From contig OY987244.1 of the NCBI GenBank assembly GCA_963920765.1, forward strand, positions 18,084,358 to 18,148,357: a stretch of 64,000 nucleotides of DNA, given 5' to 3'. Positions within the stretch are counted from its first letter, which is position 1; every line of letters begins with the position of its first letter. Below, in pieces: positions 25,463 to 37,475 of the stretch. A program made the translations under genes and the position numbers. The notes under the pieces were generated by a model. That model was not told the origin of the DNA. It saw only the letters and a list, made by a program, of their open reading frames with translations, and made no database searches. The DNA comes from Ulota crispa. Lineage: Eukaryota; Streptophyta; Bryopsida; Orthotrichales; Orthotrichaceae.

Positions 25463-26256
25463 GGGAATTGCTAACATGACACCTCCTATGAGCATGAAAT
25501 ATGATAATTTAGTGCTATTTTTTATGGGAATTGATATGTGCACACCAGGGGTTGATATTTGCACACCCCCTGGAGATAAATTGTAGATTTCTACCATGAA
25601 AAATTTGAATTTGAGAATTTTGAATTCACGTTTGGATTTAGAGACCATAATTTACTCTAGAACCATTAAAAAAAGTTGTAATTAAATAACACTTAGTGAA
25701 AAAGCTTAGTTAGTGGACAAAGTGTTACTTTTATTTATGTGTAAAAAAGATAAATTTTTTCATTGGTTGCTGTTCAATTGCAAACTTTTTTATGGTTCTA
25801 GAGTAAACCATGGTCTCTAAGTCCAAGTCTAAATTCAAAATTCTCAAATTCAAATTTTTGATGGTAGAAATCTATAGTTCACCTCCCAAGGGGGTGTGCA
25901 AATATCAACCCCCCAGTGTGCACATATCAATCCCCTTTTTTATTTATTCAAGTGTTCTGTCATTCATTCAATCACAACATTATCACCTCCTTGAAAGAAA
26001 ATATGACAAATACAATTTTTTGTTGAAATATTATTGCAACAATACAATTTTTTGATGTATTTTTGCTTTAAGTAACTCAAAAGTCCTATATTTAGTTTCA
26101 AATTTAAATACACTTATTTTTTGATAGTATAGCCTTAGAATAATAAAAGTGAAATAAATATTTTGATCCAAACAAAAAATCAGCATTAAAAATCACATTT
26201 TCATGCTCACATGGGGTGTCTTGTTAGCAATTTAAGTTGTCAAGTTAGCAATTCCC
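25463..26256. mobile_element. GGGAATTGCTAAC-ended element hosting a foldback
   Basis: The left end is GGGAATTGCTAACATGACA and the inverted right end is GGGAATTGCTAACTTGACA, followed on both sides by a TGAGCATGAAA motif. Without the foldback at 25526-25933 it is about 380 bp. No convincing flanking duplication was found. The first 8 bases match those of the Mutator foldbacks, so it may belong to the same group. Confidence 0.6.
25526..25933. mobile_element. Mutator-type foldback MITE, copy 3, nested
   Basis: The left terminus is GGGAATTGATATGTGCACAC and the right terminus is its worn complement ending CAATCCC. Flanking 9-mers ATTTTTTAT and CTTTTTTAT differ by one base. The arms are mirror images as in copies 1 and 2. 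It sits inside the element at 25463-26256. Confidence 0.8.
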
Positions 26257-26823
26257 TAAAAGAATATATATGAAATATTCATTTTCCAAATTTATTAAGA
26301 TCAATGCAAGGGCAAATTCAATAACATGGATGTCATTTGTGGATCATATACTAACACTATTGTTTTAAGCTCATTGTTATACTGTTCTTCTAAATTGCAC
26401 TTAACATCTCAAACATTTAAGTGTTTTTGTGTTAGAGTTTACAACCACGTATCTGCCGCCAATAATATTACATTATAATATAAGAAATATATAATTTTTA
26501 TTAATTTTTCAAAAACCAATAATAAAACCACTCTCAATATAAAGGTATAATTGTAATTGATGTATAGTGCATGCACTAGTAGAAAATTCAGCACAAAATC
26601 AACAGAATTTCAACCAAAAACTGCTGATTTTTTCTATGAATTTGGTCAAGTTGATTTGGAAACTTTTCTGTTGATTTTCTATTGATTACTTACAGTTTTC
26701 TGTTAATTTGTTATTGATTTCTACTACGTATTTTATGTTGTTCAATTCTATTTCTTTTCATTTTTAAATTTTTTTTCATAGAATTTGTTATTATTTTACA
26801 AAAATGTGAACTTTTTAGGGGAA

Positions 26824-26920
26824 TGGGCAGCTGCCCGAACTTTTTGGGCAGCTGCCCAAACTTTTTGGGCTGCTACCCAAACTTTTTGGGCTGCTACCCG
26901 AACTCCCGGGCAGTTGCCGA
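26824..26920. repeat. 21-bp repeat with palindromic GGGCAGCTGCCC core
   Basis: About four units of GGGCAGCTGCCCAAACTTTTT with variants (GGGCTGCTACCC). Copy A has only one shortened unit at the matching place (about 11310). The open frame it creates (26785-27027) is a by-product. Confidence 0.75.
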
Positions 26921-27512
26921 CAGCGGGGTTTGAACCCTCCACCTCTCCTCTCACACTCCATAACCTTAGCACATTTTCAAAACCACTAAAGAATGTGCAA
27001 ATGCAAATGCATACATTAGTATCTTAATTCTATTTGTACATTAAATGTTCATGTCTTTAATAATCCAGTAGACTTTGGAGGCTATTTCCGCCCATTAAAG
27101 GACTTTTTTTTCAAAAAACTTAGAACTAAGAATATTTGGTAAATGTGTTTTTCTTTCACCTCCAACAATTTTTTTTGGATTTCCATCTTTTTATCAAACG
27201 TTATGAACTAAAATCAAAGAAGGTGTTTAGAAATTTTAAATAAATTGTTTATTTCCATCCTTTTGATTTTGTTTATAATTGTTTTTTGGAATTCACAAAT
27301 CTCATAAGGATTGTTGCAGGCAAAGGTTGGATTCATTAATAATTATTATTTAGTGTTAGTTCTTTTGTAAAAAGAACCTTATTTTGTTAAAATAGCCTCC
27401 ATAGTTTGATAGCTTCAAATAACATGAAGTCGTGAAAAGTTACGGAATTAAAACCTTGCAATTATAAAATCAAAATTCTATTGACTTTTGAATAGTTTTG
27501 GATATTTTTTAA

Positions 27513-27924
27513 GGGCATTAATATGTGAACCACACCCTTTGAACTACTGTACCACACCCGTGGGGTAAATTTTAGATTTCTACCATCAAAAATTTGAGTT
27601 TGAGAATTTTGAATTCAAATTTGGACTTAGAGACCATGGTATTGTCTAGGACCATAAAAAAGGTTGCAATTCAACAACACCCAATGAAAAAGCTTATCTT
27701 TTTTTACAAACAAAAGTAAAATTAACAATTTTCTCCCTAACTAAACTTTTTCATTGGGTGTTGTTGAATTGCAACTTTTTTTATGGTTCTAGACAATACC
27801 ATGGTCTCTAAGTCCAAATCTAAACTCAAAATTTTCAAATTCAGCTTTTTGATGGTAGAAATCTAAAATTTACCTCGTGGTGTGGTATAGTAATTAGAAG
27901 GGTGTGGTACACATATCAATTCCC
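27513..27924. mobile_element. Mutator-type foldback MITE inside CACTA copy B
   Basis: This is the same element, with the same flanking 9-mers (ATTTTTTAA and ATCTTTTAA), as at 11925-12336 in CACTA copy A. Confidence 0.8.
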
Positions 27925-28792
27925 ATCTTTTAAAGCTTATAAAAATATTTTATAAGATTGTTTTTTTTTTAATTCATTTAGTTAGTAATAGAAGGAAAAT
28001 TACTAAAAATATCCTTTAAGTCTTTCAAAATATCAAGTTTACGCCAAAAATATGTGAAACATAAAAAGTAGTCCTTATTTTTTGTAGGAATATCAATTAT
28101 ACTCCTATTATTTTGGAAAATTAATAAAATAACTCTTCTATTTTGAAATGTTAAATATATCCTTGTGTTATTTGAAATGTAAAAATCACTTTTGGTTTCT
28201 TGTAAGAATTTGCATTAAACTATACACTTGGTTATCATGTAACACAAAGATATTTTTGGTACTTTTAATCCTTAAGGGACATTTATGATTTCTTCAAAGA
28301 ATTGAGGAGCATCATTTACATTTGTTTGTAAAGAAATTTTGGTATTTAAAACAACAAAATGTTGTACTTTTTATATAAAATTTTGTTGAATTAGTGAAGT
28401 TGTGTACAAAAGTGTCCAGATCAACAGAAAACTATTAATTTTTTTGTTATTATGGTCATGTTTTTACTTGACTTTAAAGGCTGCTAATTTTAAATCTTAC
28501 CAAATTGTGAAAAGTAAAGAAAATAAAACCAGTCCATGTACACTCAAACTTCTAAGAGATTCTTTTTTTTAGAAAACTTCTTTTATTTTTTAAAACTTCA
28601 AAAAAATTTAATGAGGTCCAAAAAGATTTTAGAAAGATTTCAAAAACAAACCTAAACTATTGTGATAGTTTTTTTGAAAGTATTTTGATGACTTACAAAA
28701 AGATTCCTAAAGGACTCTAATTCAGTCTAAGAGATTCTATTTCTATAAGTATTTTGAAGTACTTTAACAAATTCCATAAAGATTTTAAAAAG

Positions 28793-29775
28793 ATTCTCAA
28801 AGATTCCAAAAAGGTTCTTGAAAATTCTCAAAGATTTTCAAAGATTTTTTGAATTTCAAAAAAGATTCTCAAAAGATTTCCAAAGATTCCCAAAGCTTCT
28901 CAAAGCTTCCAAGAAGATTCCAAGATTAGTCATAAAGATTTTCAAAAATTCTCAAAAAAATTCAAAATTCTTAGAACATTTCCAAAGATTCTCAAATATT
29001 CCAAACTATTCTCAAAGATTCTAAAGAATTCTCAAATCTTCCTAAAAGAGTCTCAAAGATTCCTAAAAGATTCCAAAAGATTCTCAAAGATTCCTAAAAG
29101 ATTCTCAAAGATTCTCAAAGATTCTTAAAGATTCTCAATTGTTCTCAAACATTCTCAAAGATTCCAAAAAATTTGAAAAGATTTCCAAAGATTCCAAAAG
29201 ATTCTCAAACATTCTCAAACATTCTCAAACATTCTCAATTGTTCTCAAACATTCTCAAAGATTCCAAAAAAACTTGAAAAGATTCCAAAAGATTCTCAAA
29301 GGTTCCAAAAAGATTCTCAAACATTCTCAATTGTTCTCAAACATTCTCAAAGATTCCAAAAAACTTGAGAAGATTCCCAAAGATTCCAAAAGATTCTCAA
29401 AGATTCCAAAAAGATTCTCAAAGATTCTTGAAGATTCTCAAAGATTTTGAATTGTTCTCAAACATTCTCAAAGATTCTAAAAAAATTTGAAAAGATCCCC
29501 AAAGATTCCAAAGATTCTCAAAGATTCCTAAAAGATTTCAAAGATTCTCAAAGATTCTCAAAGATTTTCTAAGATTCCAAAAAAACTTGAAAAGATTCCA
29601 AAAGATTTCCAAAGATTCATGAAGATTCCTAAAAGATTCTCCAAGATTCTAAAATCTCAAAAAGATTCTTAAATATTCTTAAAAATCAGGAAAAGATTCT
29701 CAATGATTCCCAAAAGATTCTTGAAGATTCTTAAAGATTCACAAAATATTCCCAAAAGATCTTCAGAAGATTCCA
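28793..29775. repeat. AAGATTCTC-type minisatellite in CACTA copy B
   Basis: It has the same degenerate 10-11 bp repeat as in copy A, identical up to about 29405 and then with a different unit order. Open frames at 28818-29024 and 29139-29450 are by-products of the repeat. Confidence 0.85.
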
Positions 29776-29934
29776 AAATTTCTGTTGATTTAGATAATGG
29801 TATCCAAATCAACAGAATGTATTTAGTTTTTTACAGAATTCTGTTAAATTAGTCAATTAGCGTGGGCAAGTGCTCAAATCAACAAGAAACTGTTGGTTTT
29901 CTGTTGTTTTGGAAGGAGTTTTCTACTAGTGATG

Positions 29935-31192
29935 ACACTTATAATCAACAACTATTGGTCAAACAAGAAATACTAAAGCACAACACATATATCCACTAGC
30001 TCAAAAGTAATTCCACTATCAAGTTAGACAAACCCTAAATTTCATCTTGGTGGATTTGAATTTTTGATAACTTTTTTTTGACAAAGCCTTATGCTAACCA
30101 CTTGAATTGGGAGTTGTTGATTATAAGTGTTCTGCACCATAGAAATACAGTAGTAGTCAAGTGATTTAAATATTTTCCAAAAATCACACTAGAGTTCAAT
30201 GTAAAGTGTGTTTGACCAATTGCAAACAAGGAATTTATGTTTTAAACATCCTTATTGTTAAAAAGAAAAAAATATGGGTCCCATTTTTTTTCACTAAAAA
30301 TCCAAAAAGTCCCCCTTAATTCAATTAAGGAGGTCACCTAAAACCTACTTAATGGAACTTATGTCCAAAATTCTAAACTTTCTGTCCAAAAAGAGCTTAT
30401 TTTTGGATGATATATATCTCATTTCATTGGAAATCAATCAACGAATTCCCAATTCAATAAATATGGCGTCCTCAGAAGAAAAAAAAAGCCAGAAGTCCCA
30501 ATTTGTAAGAGTTGTACCCTTTTAATGAATATGATGTTATTATCTTTTAAATGATTGGAAATGTAGACTCGCTATAGGTGTATAAGGATAAAGCTGCATG
30601 TTGGTTCAAATTGAATAATTCATAATGACAAGCAAGTTTGCAATATGAAACTGCTTGTACATTTCAAGTTTTTTTTTATTCTACTGCTAGTATGGAAATG
30701 AGCATGGAATTTTGCTTCAACATATTAGAAACATTTTGATGAGCAACATTTAAACAATTTGAAGTCTTCACTCACAAAGCAAAGCAAGTACTTATAGAAT
30801 AAAGTGCGCACTTAGGGCCATCTTCCATGGCCCATGGGGAGTTGAAATTAGTCATGGCCACTGGCGTTGTACAACGTTCAAAAATTAAAATCCCCAAAAT
30901 TAAAACCCCCAAAATTCTTGTGCCTTTTACTAGAAACTTGCCTGAACACCTTTTTCAGTGACCAACTTTCATGTGCAACTGGAACCTTGCACGAAAGTAT
31001 GGTAGAAAATAGTTAAATGAAATACTAAAAATGGTGTTTTAGCAAGAATGTAGCAAGAAGCACAAATTTTTTGGGGGTCTCAGTTTCCCAAAGTTGAAAA
31101 ACGCTGACCATCATGGGCAATTCTGACAGCTCATGAAAATTGGCCCTTATAAGACAAAGCTGGCCTTATGGTTTACAGTGAATGATGCTTCA
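29935..31192. other. intergenic DNA, no gene supported
   Basis: This AT-rich stretch has no long open frame and no recognised element ends. A short pair AAAATTAAAATCCCC / AAAATTAAAACCCCC occurs at 30885-30910. Confidence 0.5.
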
Positions 31193-32068
31193 CCCCTGAA
31201 GGTCTAACTGGCCCCTCGGGGGTCAAGTGGGGTTTTGGGCATGTATTTACAACTAAATTATTTTGTGTGATTTTCTGAAAATTTTATTGAAGGTGGGGAA
31301 TTCAAAAATATGTGTAGGTGTTTATTTTTTTCTTCATTTCAACATTTATTGAAGAAGTTATGCATGGATAACTAAAAGAGGGTAGAATTGGGCAGCCCAA
31401 AACAAAAGATTGCATTTAAAAAAAATAAAAATGTGAAATTGGTTCTTTAAATTTATATACATGTGGGAAGCTTTGAATCATTCAATTTTGATTAAGGAGA
31501 TGAAAGTTATGAGAATTTTTAGTTTGCGGGTAGGTATGGGACTCCCAAACCTCCGTTTCTTTTGCCCCTTATAAAAATTGGTGCTTTACTTTTTTGAGAT
31601 CTTTGTTTTTTTGTGAATTTTTATTTTCCAAGTTGTAGTAGACTAAGATTCCTTGGTTTTCACCATTTGGATCATAATAATTCAAACTTCTGAATTTTAC
31701 ATATATCCTCCAATTTTGCCTAGTGTATATGCAAATTTCATGGCCTTATGGCATTGCAAGATTTTACAAAGTATGATTCACACCTCCAATTCATTTGAAA
31801 TTTCTCCCACACATACCTAACTTGGTTTTCTACATGGGAATAAATAAACCTCAACTTTGTGTAGATTTTTTTTCTTCACTTTAGATGTCAATATCTCACT
31901 CCTCTACATGTAGAATGAGTTGATTTTTTTCCTACAAGTACCCCCATAATCTAGGGCAAGATCTTGTGGTTGGATTTCCAAAAAAGGTTTTTTTCCTACC
32001 TTTCTACTCATCCAAAAGTGACAATTTTCAGTGACTTTCACAAGAAAAAGGGCTTGGGCCTTTAGGGG
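31193..32068. mobile_element. TTAA-type TIR element, 876 bp, worn left flank
   Basis: The left end is TTCA|CCCCTGAAGGTC and the right end is GGGCCTTTAGGGG|TTAA. The subterminal sequence (CCCCTCGGGGGTCAAGTGGG) resembles that of the copies at 21888 (inverted) and 50288. The left flank differs from TTAA by one base. Confidence 0.6.
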
Positions 32069-32240
32069 TTAAATAAGGTAAACATTTGTAGAAAAATGAT
32101 TAGATAGTGTCAAGGTCCCCTCTTTTTTTGTGTTATAAGCTCAATTAAATGGAATGTTTGTTTACATTCAATGTTTGAATATGATGAACATTTTCCTTGC
32201 CCTACACATTGACCTTATCTAATCATCACTATAGTATGTA

Positions 32241-33414
32241 AGGTAGGAGGCCCATATACCACCTAGGCTCTAAAACCGTCCACCCTTGCAAATGTATTCC
32301 ATTTGTACATGTTATTTTTCATAAGTTTCAACAATGTACAATACCCTTGCATATCTTTATGCCTAGCCCATTCTATCATTCAACTTAGCATTTTACACAA
32401 TAGAATTGGCAATTTTGTATTTTGCATCATTGGCCTATAATTCTTATACAATCCTAATCAAGCATACCAAATTTTGAGTTCCAAAAATCAAAATCCTATT
32501 TTCAGTGAAATATTTTAGATAAAATTCATAGTTTTACTTGACAATTGATTAAAAAAAATCGGTGATGAATTTTTGAGATTTGATTGCATGAGTATGTAGG
32601 AATCATCCGTACACATGTCTTTCCTTTGAACTAAAATCTTGAAAAAATTTCAAAATTCCTTCTACAAAGATTTTAGTGATAGACCCATCATGACCAAATT
32701 TAGTAAAATGGATATCTCCATTCTTCAATTAGTTTTTGGCAAAATAAACATATTGCTTTGCTCAAAGGTGCAAACTTAACCACATTGTATGAGTCAAATT
32801 TTAAAATCTAATTAAAAAATGGAGATATCTATTTTACTAAATTTGGTCATGATGGGCCTAACACTAAAATCTATATAGAAGGAATTTTGAAACTTTTTGA
32901 AGATTTTAGTTCAAAGGAAAGATGTGCGTACAGATGATTCCTACATATCCATGCAATCAAATCTCAAAAATTCATCACCAGTTTTTTTTTATCAATTGTC
33001 AAGTAAAACCATGAATTTTATCTAAATAATTCACCAAAAATAGGATTTTGATTTTTGGAACTCAAAATTTGGTATGCTTGATTAGGATTGTATAAGAATT
33101 ATAGGTTAATGATGCAAAATACAAAATTGCCAATTCTATTGTGTAAAATGCTAAGTTTTTGGAATGGTAAAATGGGTTGGGTGTAAAGATATGCAAGGGT
33201 ACTTTACATTTGAGGAGGGCGGTTCTAGAGCCCTATGCCACTTCAACTTCAAAATTCATAACTAATTCCACAAAGCTCCAAAACATATGAAACAACTTGA
33301 ATTAGATGCCAATTCCTCTTGTCTTTCAAGAAAAATTTACTGAAAAATATTTCAAGAAGTTTCACCTCCCCAAAATTCAGTTTCAACCCTTAGATGGTCG
33401 GTTTATGAGCCTCC
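32241..33414. mobile_element. long palindromic element, AGGTAGGAGGC left end
   Basis: Two arms of about 400 bp (about 32335-32730 and 32810-33205) are near-perfect mirror images around 32770, with landmarks GGTATGCTTGATTAGGATTG and CAAATCTCAAAAATTCATCA. The left end is TA|AGGTAGGAGGCCC; the right end retains only GCCTCC against the next element. The arms are related to the tandem palindromes at 44100-46731. Confidence 0.65.
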
Positions 33415-33416
33415 TA

Positions 33417-33743
33417 AGGTAGTGTGCTCTAAAATGGTTCATGCTCTAAAATGGTTCACTTGCTCAAATGTCTTGAGTTTGTACATGTTGTTTTTCATAG
33501 CCCTTCAACAACTTACATGTCATGTCCATTTGAGGGGGTGCTCCATTTTAGAGCCCTATGACCTTCCCACTTCAAATAATCATAACTAATTCCATAAAAC
33601 TCCAAAAATTATGAAATAACTTGGGTTAGATGTCAATTCTTCTTGTCTTTCAAGGAAAACTTACTGAAAAATAGTACAAGAAGTTCCACCTCCCCAAAAT
33701 TCAGTTTCAGACCTTCGATGGACGGTTTATGAGCACACTACCT
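33417..33743. mobile_element. TA-flanked MITE (AGGTAG termini) upstream of BUB3
   Basis: The left end is TA|AGGTAGTGTGCTCTAAAATG and the right end is GAGCACACTACCT|TA. It contains a short hairpin (GCTCTAAAATGG with a mirrored CCATTTTAGAGC). It ends about 450 bp before the BUB3 start codon. Confidence 0.72.
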
Positions 33744-33857
33744 TACCTTAGTAGGGCCCACCTTCCATCCGGCATCTCACGTAAATCGCGGGTCCGTTTG
33801 CAAATCCGAGGGCCTACATTTGCCGGGGGGCGGGGACTATTCTGATTCTCCCCAAAC

Positions 33858-33865
33858 TTTCCCGC
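33858..33865 (+). promoter_or_regulatory. candidate E2F site upstream of BUB3
   Basis: TTTCCCGC matches the plant E2F consensus TTTSSCGC exactly and lies 327 bp before the start codon of a cell-cycle gene. An 8-bp match can arise by chance, so function is inference. Confidence 0.4.
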
Positions 33866-34078
33866 CTAAAGTGGAATCCTTATATGGAATGGCACGCCAC
33901 CTGCCCGCCTTTTCCTCCATTTCAAATTTTCAAAATTTTCGCCTGTCTCTCTCACTCTCACCACTTCATGATTCTGGACGACTAGAAATGCGGCAGTCGC
34001 CGTTCTAGATGCGGCTTTTACATTAACATCAGGTATCAGTCAGAAATTAAGCGACCACGATTTGTAGCGAAGAGATCG

Positions 34079-34086
34079 AACCGTTG
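34079..34086. promoter_or_regulatory. candidate mitosis-specific activator (MSA) core
   Basis: AACCGTTG contains the reverse complement of the MYB3R-binding core AACGG, as CAACGGTT, about 110 bp before the BUB3 start. The flanks fit the full MSA consensus only partly. Confidence 0.3.
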
Positions 34087-34191
34087 TGTCCGGCGGACGG
34101 AACAAGGCGAGCATCCGTGCGAGTTGTTTTCGCAATTCGGCATTACGGCAGTGAAGTGTAGGAGGAAATCAGGGTGTTTCTTGGGAGCACA

Positions 34192-37100
34192 ATGGTGTCG
34201 AGGGGGGACAGACCCCTGCTAGGCCGGGAGCTATGGCCACCTCCAGCGGATGGGATCACCAAACTCCGCTTCTCCGATCACAGCGACACTCTCCTCGTTT
34301 CTTCGTGGGATTCTGTGAGTGTCTCGTCTTGCTCTTTTTCTTTGCACTTAGGGTTTCGCCATTTTCTCCGCCATATATCTTGGATTATTTGAAGATAAAG
34401 GTCTGTTTCGTGAAATTAGTTTTATTCCGTTCTTAGCTTTCCAGTTTGTGTTGGACATAAAATTCTGGATGGTAAATGTCCTTGGCAATAGAGTTAGTGG
34501 ACAGTAATTACGGTACATGTAAGCAATCCCCTGTTCATGGAGTTGTGGCGCTTAATGGTGCATCAGTTAGTGCATTAAGAAGGCGGAGACGCTCTTAAAC
34601 TGTATATGTAATTTTATGTCGAGAGTTAGTCATTTCTCTGTATCATCGCTTACCGGTGCTTGAATCAGATTTTTTAAAGTTCAATAGTGGTTTGACGACG
34701 TTCTCATCGCATTCAAATTTTGTATGATCAGTGATATCTTAAGTACAGTTTGCGCAAACTGAGTCGAAAATTAGCAATAAATGTCGCAAATAAACAAATG
34801 CAGTAAATGAGAAAATTCCGATTTCCAGTAGTTATGAGATAAGGGCATTGGGAATGTTGAAATGCAGAAGCTGAGGTTTTATGATGCGACTGCGTATGCG
34901 TTGAAGGCCGAGTTTGAATGCCGAGGCCCTGTTCTTGACTGCTGCTTCCACGATGACTCTTCTGGTTATAGCGCCAGTGCTGATCACAATCTCTCCAGGT
35001 ACGGAGAACACTATTCCGCTTTACACATCATTTGGATCATTTTAGCTCTTCAACGATGTGCTGCAACTCTTATTCTTGAAGCTTTAGCACTTTAGGCTTT
35101 TCTCTTCTCGTGTCCCTCAAAAATAGATTCGATTGAGATTGATGCAATTTAGAAAAATATTTTGTGGCGAAGGAATCACTGTTGGATACAATGTTTTTTT
35201 GTGGAATTTAAGTTGAACATTGTGGTTCAGTATTCAGTACTGATTAGCGCATGCTCTCTTGCTTTTATCTAATCAGAAACTAATTTTGAGTGCCGATGTA
35301 CGAACAGGTTTGATTTTAACACCAGTTCAGAAACTACTCTGGGTTCGCACGATGATGCCATTTGCTGTGTCGAATACTCGTCTGGGACTGGTGAGCCACT
35401 ACACGATACCATTGCCACTCAGTCCTTGGCTGATGAGTCTCAATTATAATTGTTGCATCTTTCATTCTCGAGTTGTGCTTATCAAGCTATAAGAGTAGTC
35501 AAGTTAGATAATTTTGAGTTTTAGAGTAGTCTCCAACTTTACCAGAAGAAGAATTTTCAAACCTCTTCTTACATCTGACTGATACACGGTTTGGTTGATC
35601 ATCGCATCCCCGGTTTTCTTTTTACACCTGACTGATACGTGATAGTTTAAGCCCTTGAAAGTGTCTAGGTTCTAGTGCTATTTTGAATGTGAACATCTGA
35701 CATGATTTCATTGTGGAATTGCTGCAGGCCAGGTTATAAGTGGGAGCTGGGATAAAACACTTCGATGCTGGGATGCAAGGAGTAACTCACTTGCAGGTAC
35801 ATATGTGCAGCCTGCCCAGGTGACGAGCATGTCCCTTCTTGGTCATCATCTGGTGGTCGCCACCAAAAGGTACCATATACTTTTATATGATATTAGGAAG
35901 ATGTCAGAGGCTGAGCAGTCGACTGAGACTCCTGGCCATTTGCAAGCGCGCTCTATTAGTTGCTTTCCTGATGGCACAGGTACGCCTACTTGATCAGTAC
36001 GTCTGTTTTTTCATCAAATTTTTTTGTTCCTATGAGCCACTGAATATATTTCCTTGCAGTGTCAGTTGTGTCTTCACGTGATAGGTGAACGTCTGATTCA
36101 TTGGTGATGTATTTCTTTCATGTTTCTGATTTCAAATTCACGTGTGACTCCGGTGGAGCCAATCCTGCAGGTTTCGCATTTGGTTCTATTGACGGCCGCG
36201 TCGTTATAGATTGCTTCGATCCCTCTGCAGCTGAAGGGAAAAAGTAAGCTTGAGATGCTACAAGTAGGCGTGGCCGTTTCTATGCGCTTCCTTGATGTCA
36301 TAGCATTCTGTTTCCTAGCTTACCTGTTTCTCTTTTCCTCAAATCTCATGTTTGAATTCTTGACTGAACCAAATCGAAAATTTGCTATTCTGGTGGCATT
36401 TGAGTAATTTTCTGGTTGTACGATGCAGGTACCTTTTCAGGTGCCATCGTAGCCCTGAAGGAGGTCCAAGAGTATGTTACCCTGTTAACGCTCTCGCGTT
36501 CCACCCCCAGTGAGTATTCTGGTCTTTAAGTGCTGGTCACTTTGTGGTCGCATTCCCTTGGAGTGCTCAAACCTGTAGTACGTGCACAATTTGATTGCCG
36601 TTTCAAAGTAAACCTTCCTCATCCAGAATCTCTAGGGTCAAAGAGTTGCCTTCTCTTTGCAAGTCACTCGCCTCCGGGGGCTTTCTAGATACCAGGTGGT
36701 GATAGTAGTTCTTTATGTGTTTGGCACCGTGTGTGCAAGGCTTTCTGGCGATTTGATTTCTACGCAAACTCTTTTAGTGTATCAATTCTGAACCCCGAGT
36801 CAAAATATTGCAGGTATGGGACACTGGCCACTGGGGGCGGCGATTGTCTCGTCAACGTCTGGGATGTTCAAATTAGGAAACATCTTTTTCGGGTACCACA
36901 AATAATCCTTAAGAGCATTTTACGTCAATATTACAGTATGCTGACTCGAATACTTGTTCTGGATTTTTTCCGATTGACTTGCTCTACTCGGTTAGTTCTG
37001 CAGACTGAATTTCAAATGTACTGTTGACATCATTGCAGTGAAGTTAATGAGATGGTGAGGGCTGACATCATCATCTTTTTAGGATATTGCCATTGTTGAC

Positions 37101-37475
37101 GCGCCTTTTTTCCTGTGCGTGTTTTTTGTGCTCAGTATTTTAGGTGTCCCAGTTCAATCTCTTCGCTAGCTTTTAACAGAGATGGCCAACTTCTAGCTGT
37201 TGCGTCCAGTTCCACTTTCGAGGACGGCGAAGAGTCGTAATCATTTCCAAATCATCCCTCAACATTTATATTATCACTTTCTATCTCTATTGATCACCTT
37301 TAAGTCTTCCTGGTCCTGATTTATCGTTCAGTAGTCATCAATTGTTAGTGTGGCACCTTGCAATCTAAACCGGAGACGTTTTCAATTGTCTATATTCAGG
37401 AGTGGCCCTCACAAGATATACGTGCGGAAAGTTGGTGAAACAGAGGTGAAGCCCATCAGGAGAACCGCACGGTAG
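34192..37475 (+). CDS. BUB3: BUB3 mitotic checkpoint WD40 protein
   Basis: BUB3 forms a seven-bladed WD40 propeller that brings BUB1 and BUBR1-type proteins to kinetochores through their GLEBS motifs. Nine exons join in frame with GT/AG borders: 34192-34314, 34868-34998, 35308-35390, 35728-35979, 36171-36243, 36429-36509, 36814-36892, 37136-37236 and 37400-37475. The product is 332 residues, close to the usual 330-340. Family landmarks are [18 protein letters not shown] at the N terminus, [16 protein letters not shown], the conserved [12 protein letters not shown] at about 117-128, [19 protein letters not shown], and [10 protein letters not shown] followed by TFEDGE near the C terminus. The last exon ends [15 protein letters not shown]. 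The reading frame is intact, so it looks functional. E2F-like and MSA-like motifs precede it. Confidence 0.96.

Larger units (their letters stand above)
26574..29931. mobile_element. CACTA-type non-autonomous transposon, copy B
   Basis: The 13-bp termini CACTAGTAGAAAA / TTTTCTACTAGTG are the same as in copy A. The 3-bp ATG duplication (26571-26573 and 29932-29934) differs from that of copy A, so this was an independent insertion. From about 26924 to 29405 it reads identically to copy A at a constant offset of 15588 bp, while the outer few hundred bases differ. It has extra palindromic GGGCAGCTGCCC units near 26825-26920. No transposase was seen. Confidence 0.88.

Noticed and set aside
26785-27027. 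80-codon frame with WAAAQTFWAAT-type repeats
   Set aside because: Direct result of the 21-bp GGGCAGCTGCCC repeat; not present in copy A.
28818-29450. Same Lys/Phe/Ser-rich open frames
   Set aside because: Minisatellite by-product in CACTA copy B.
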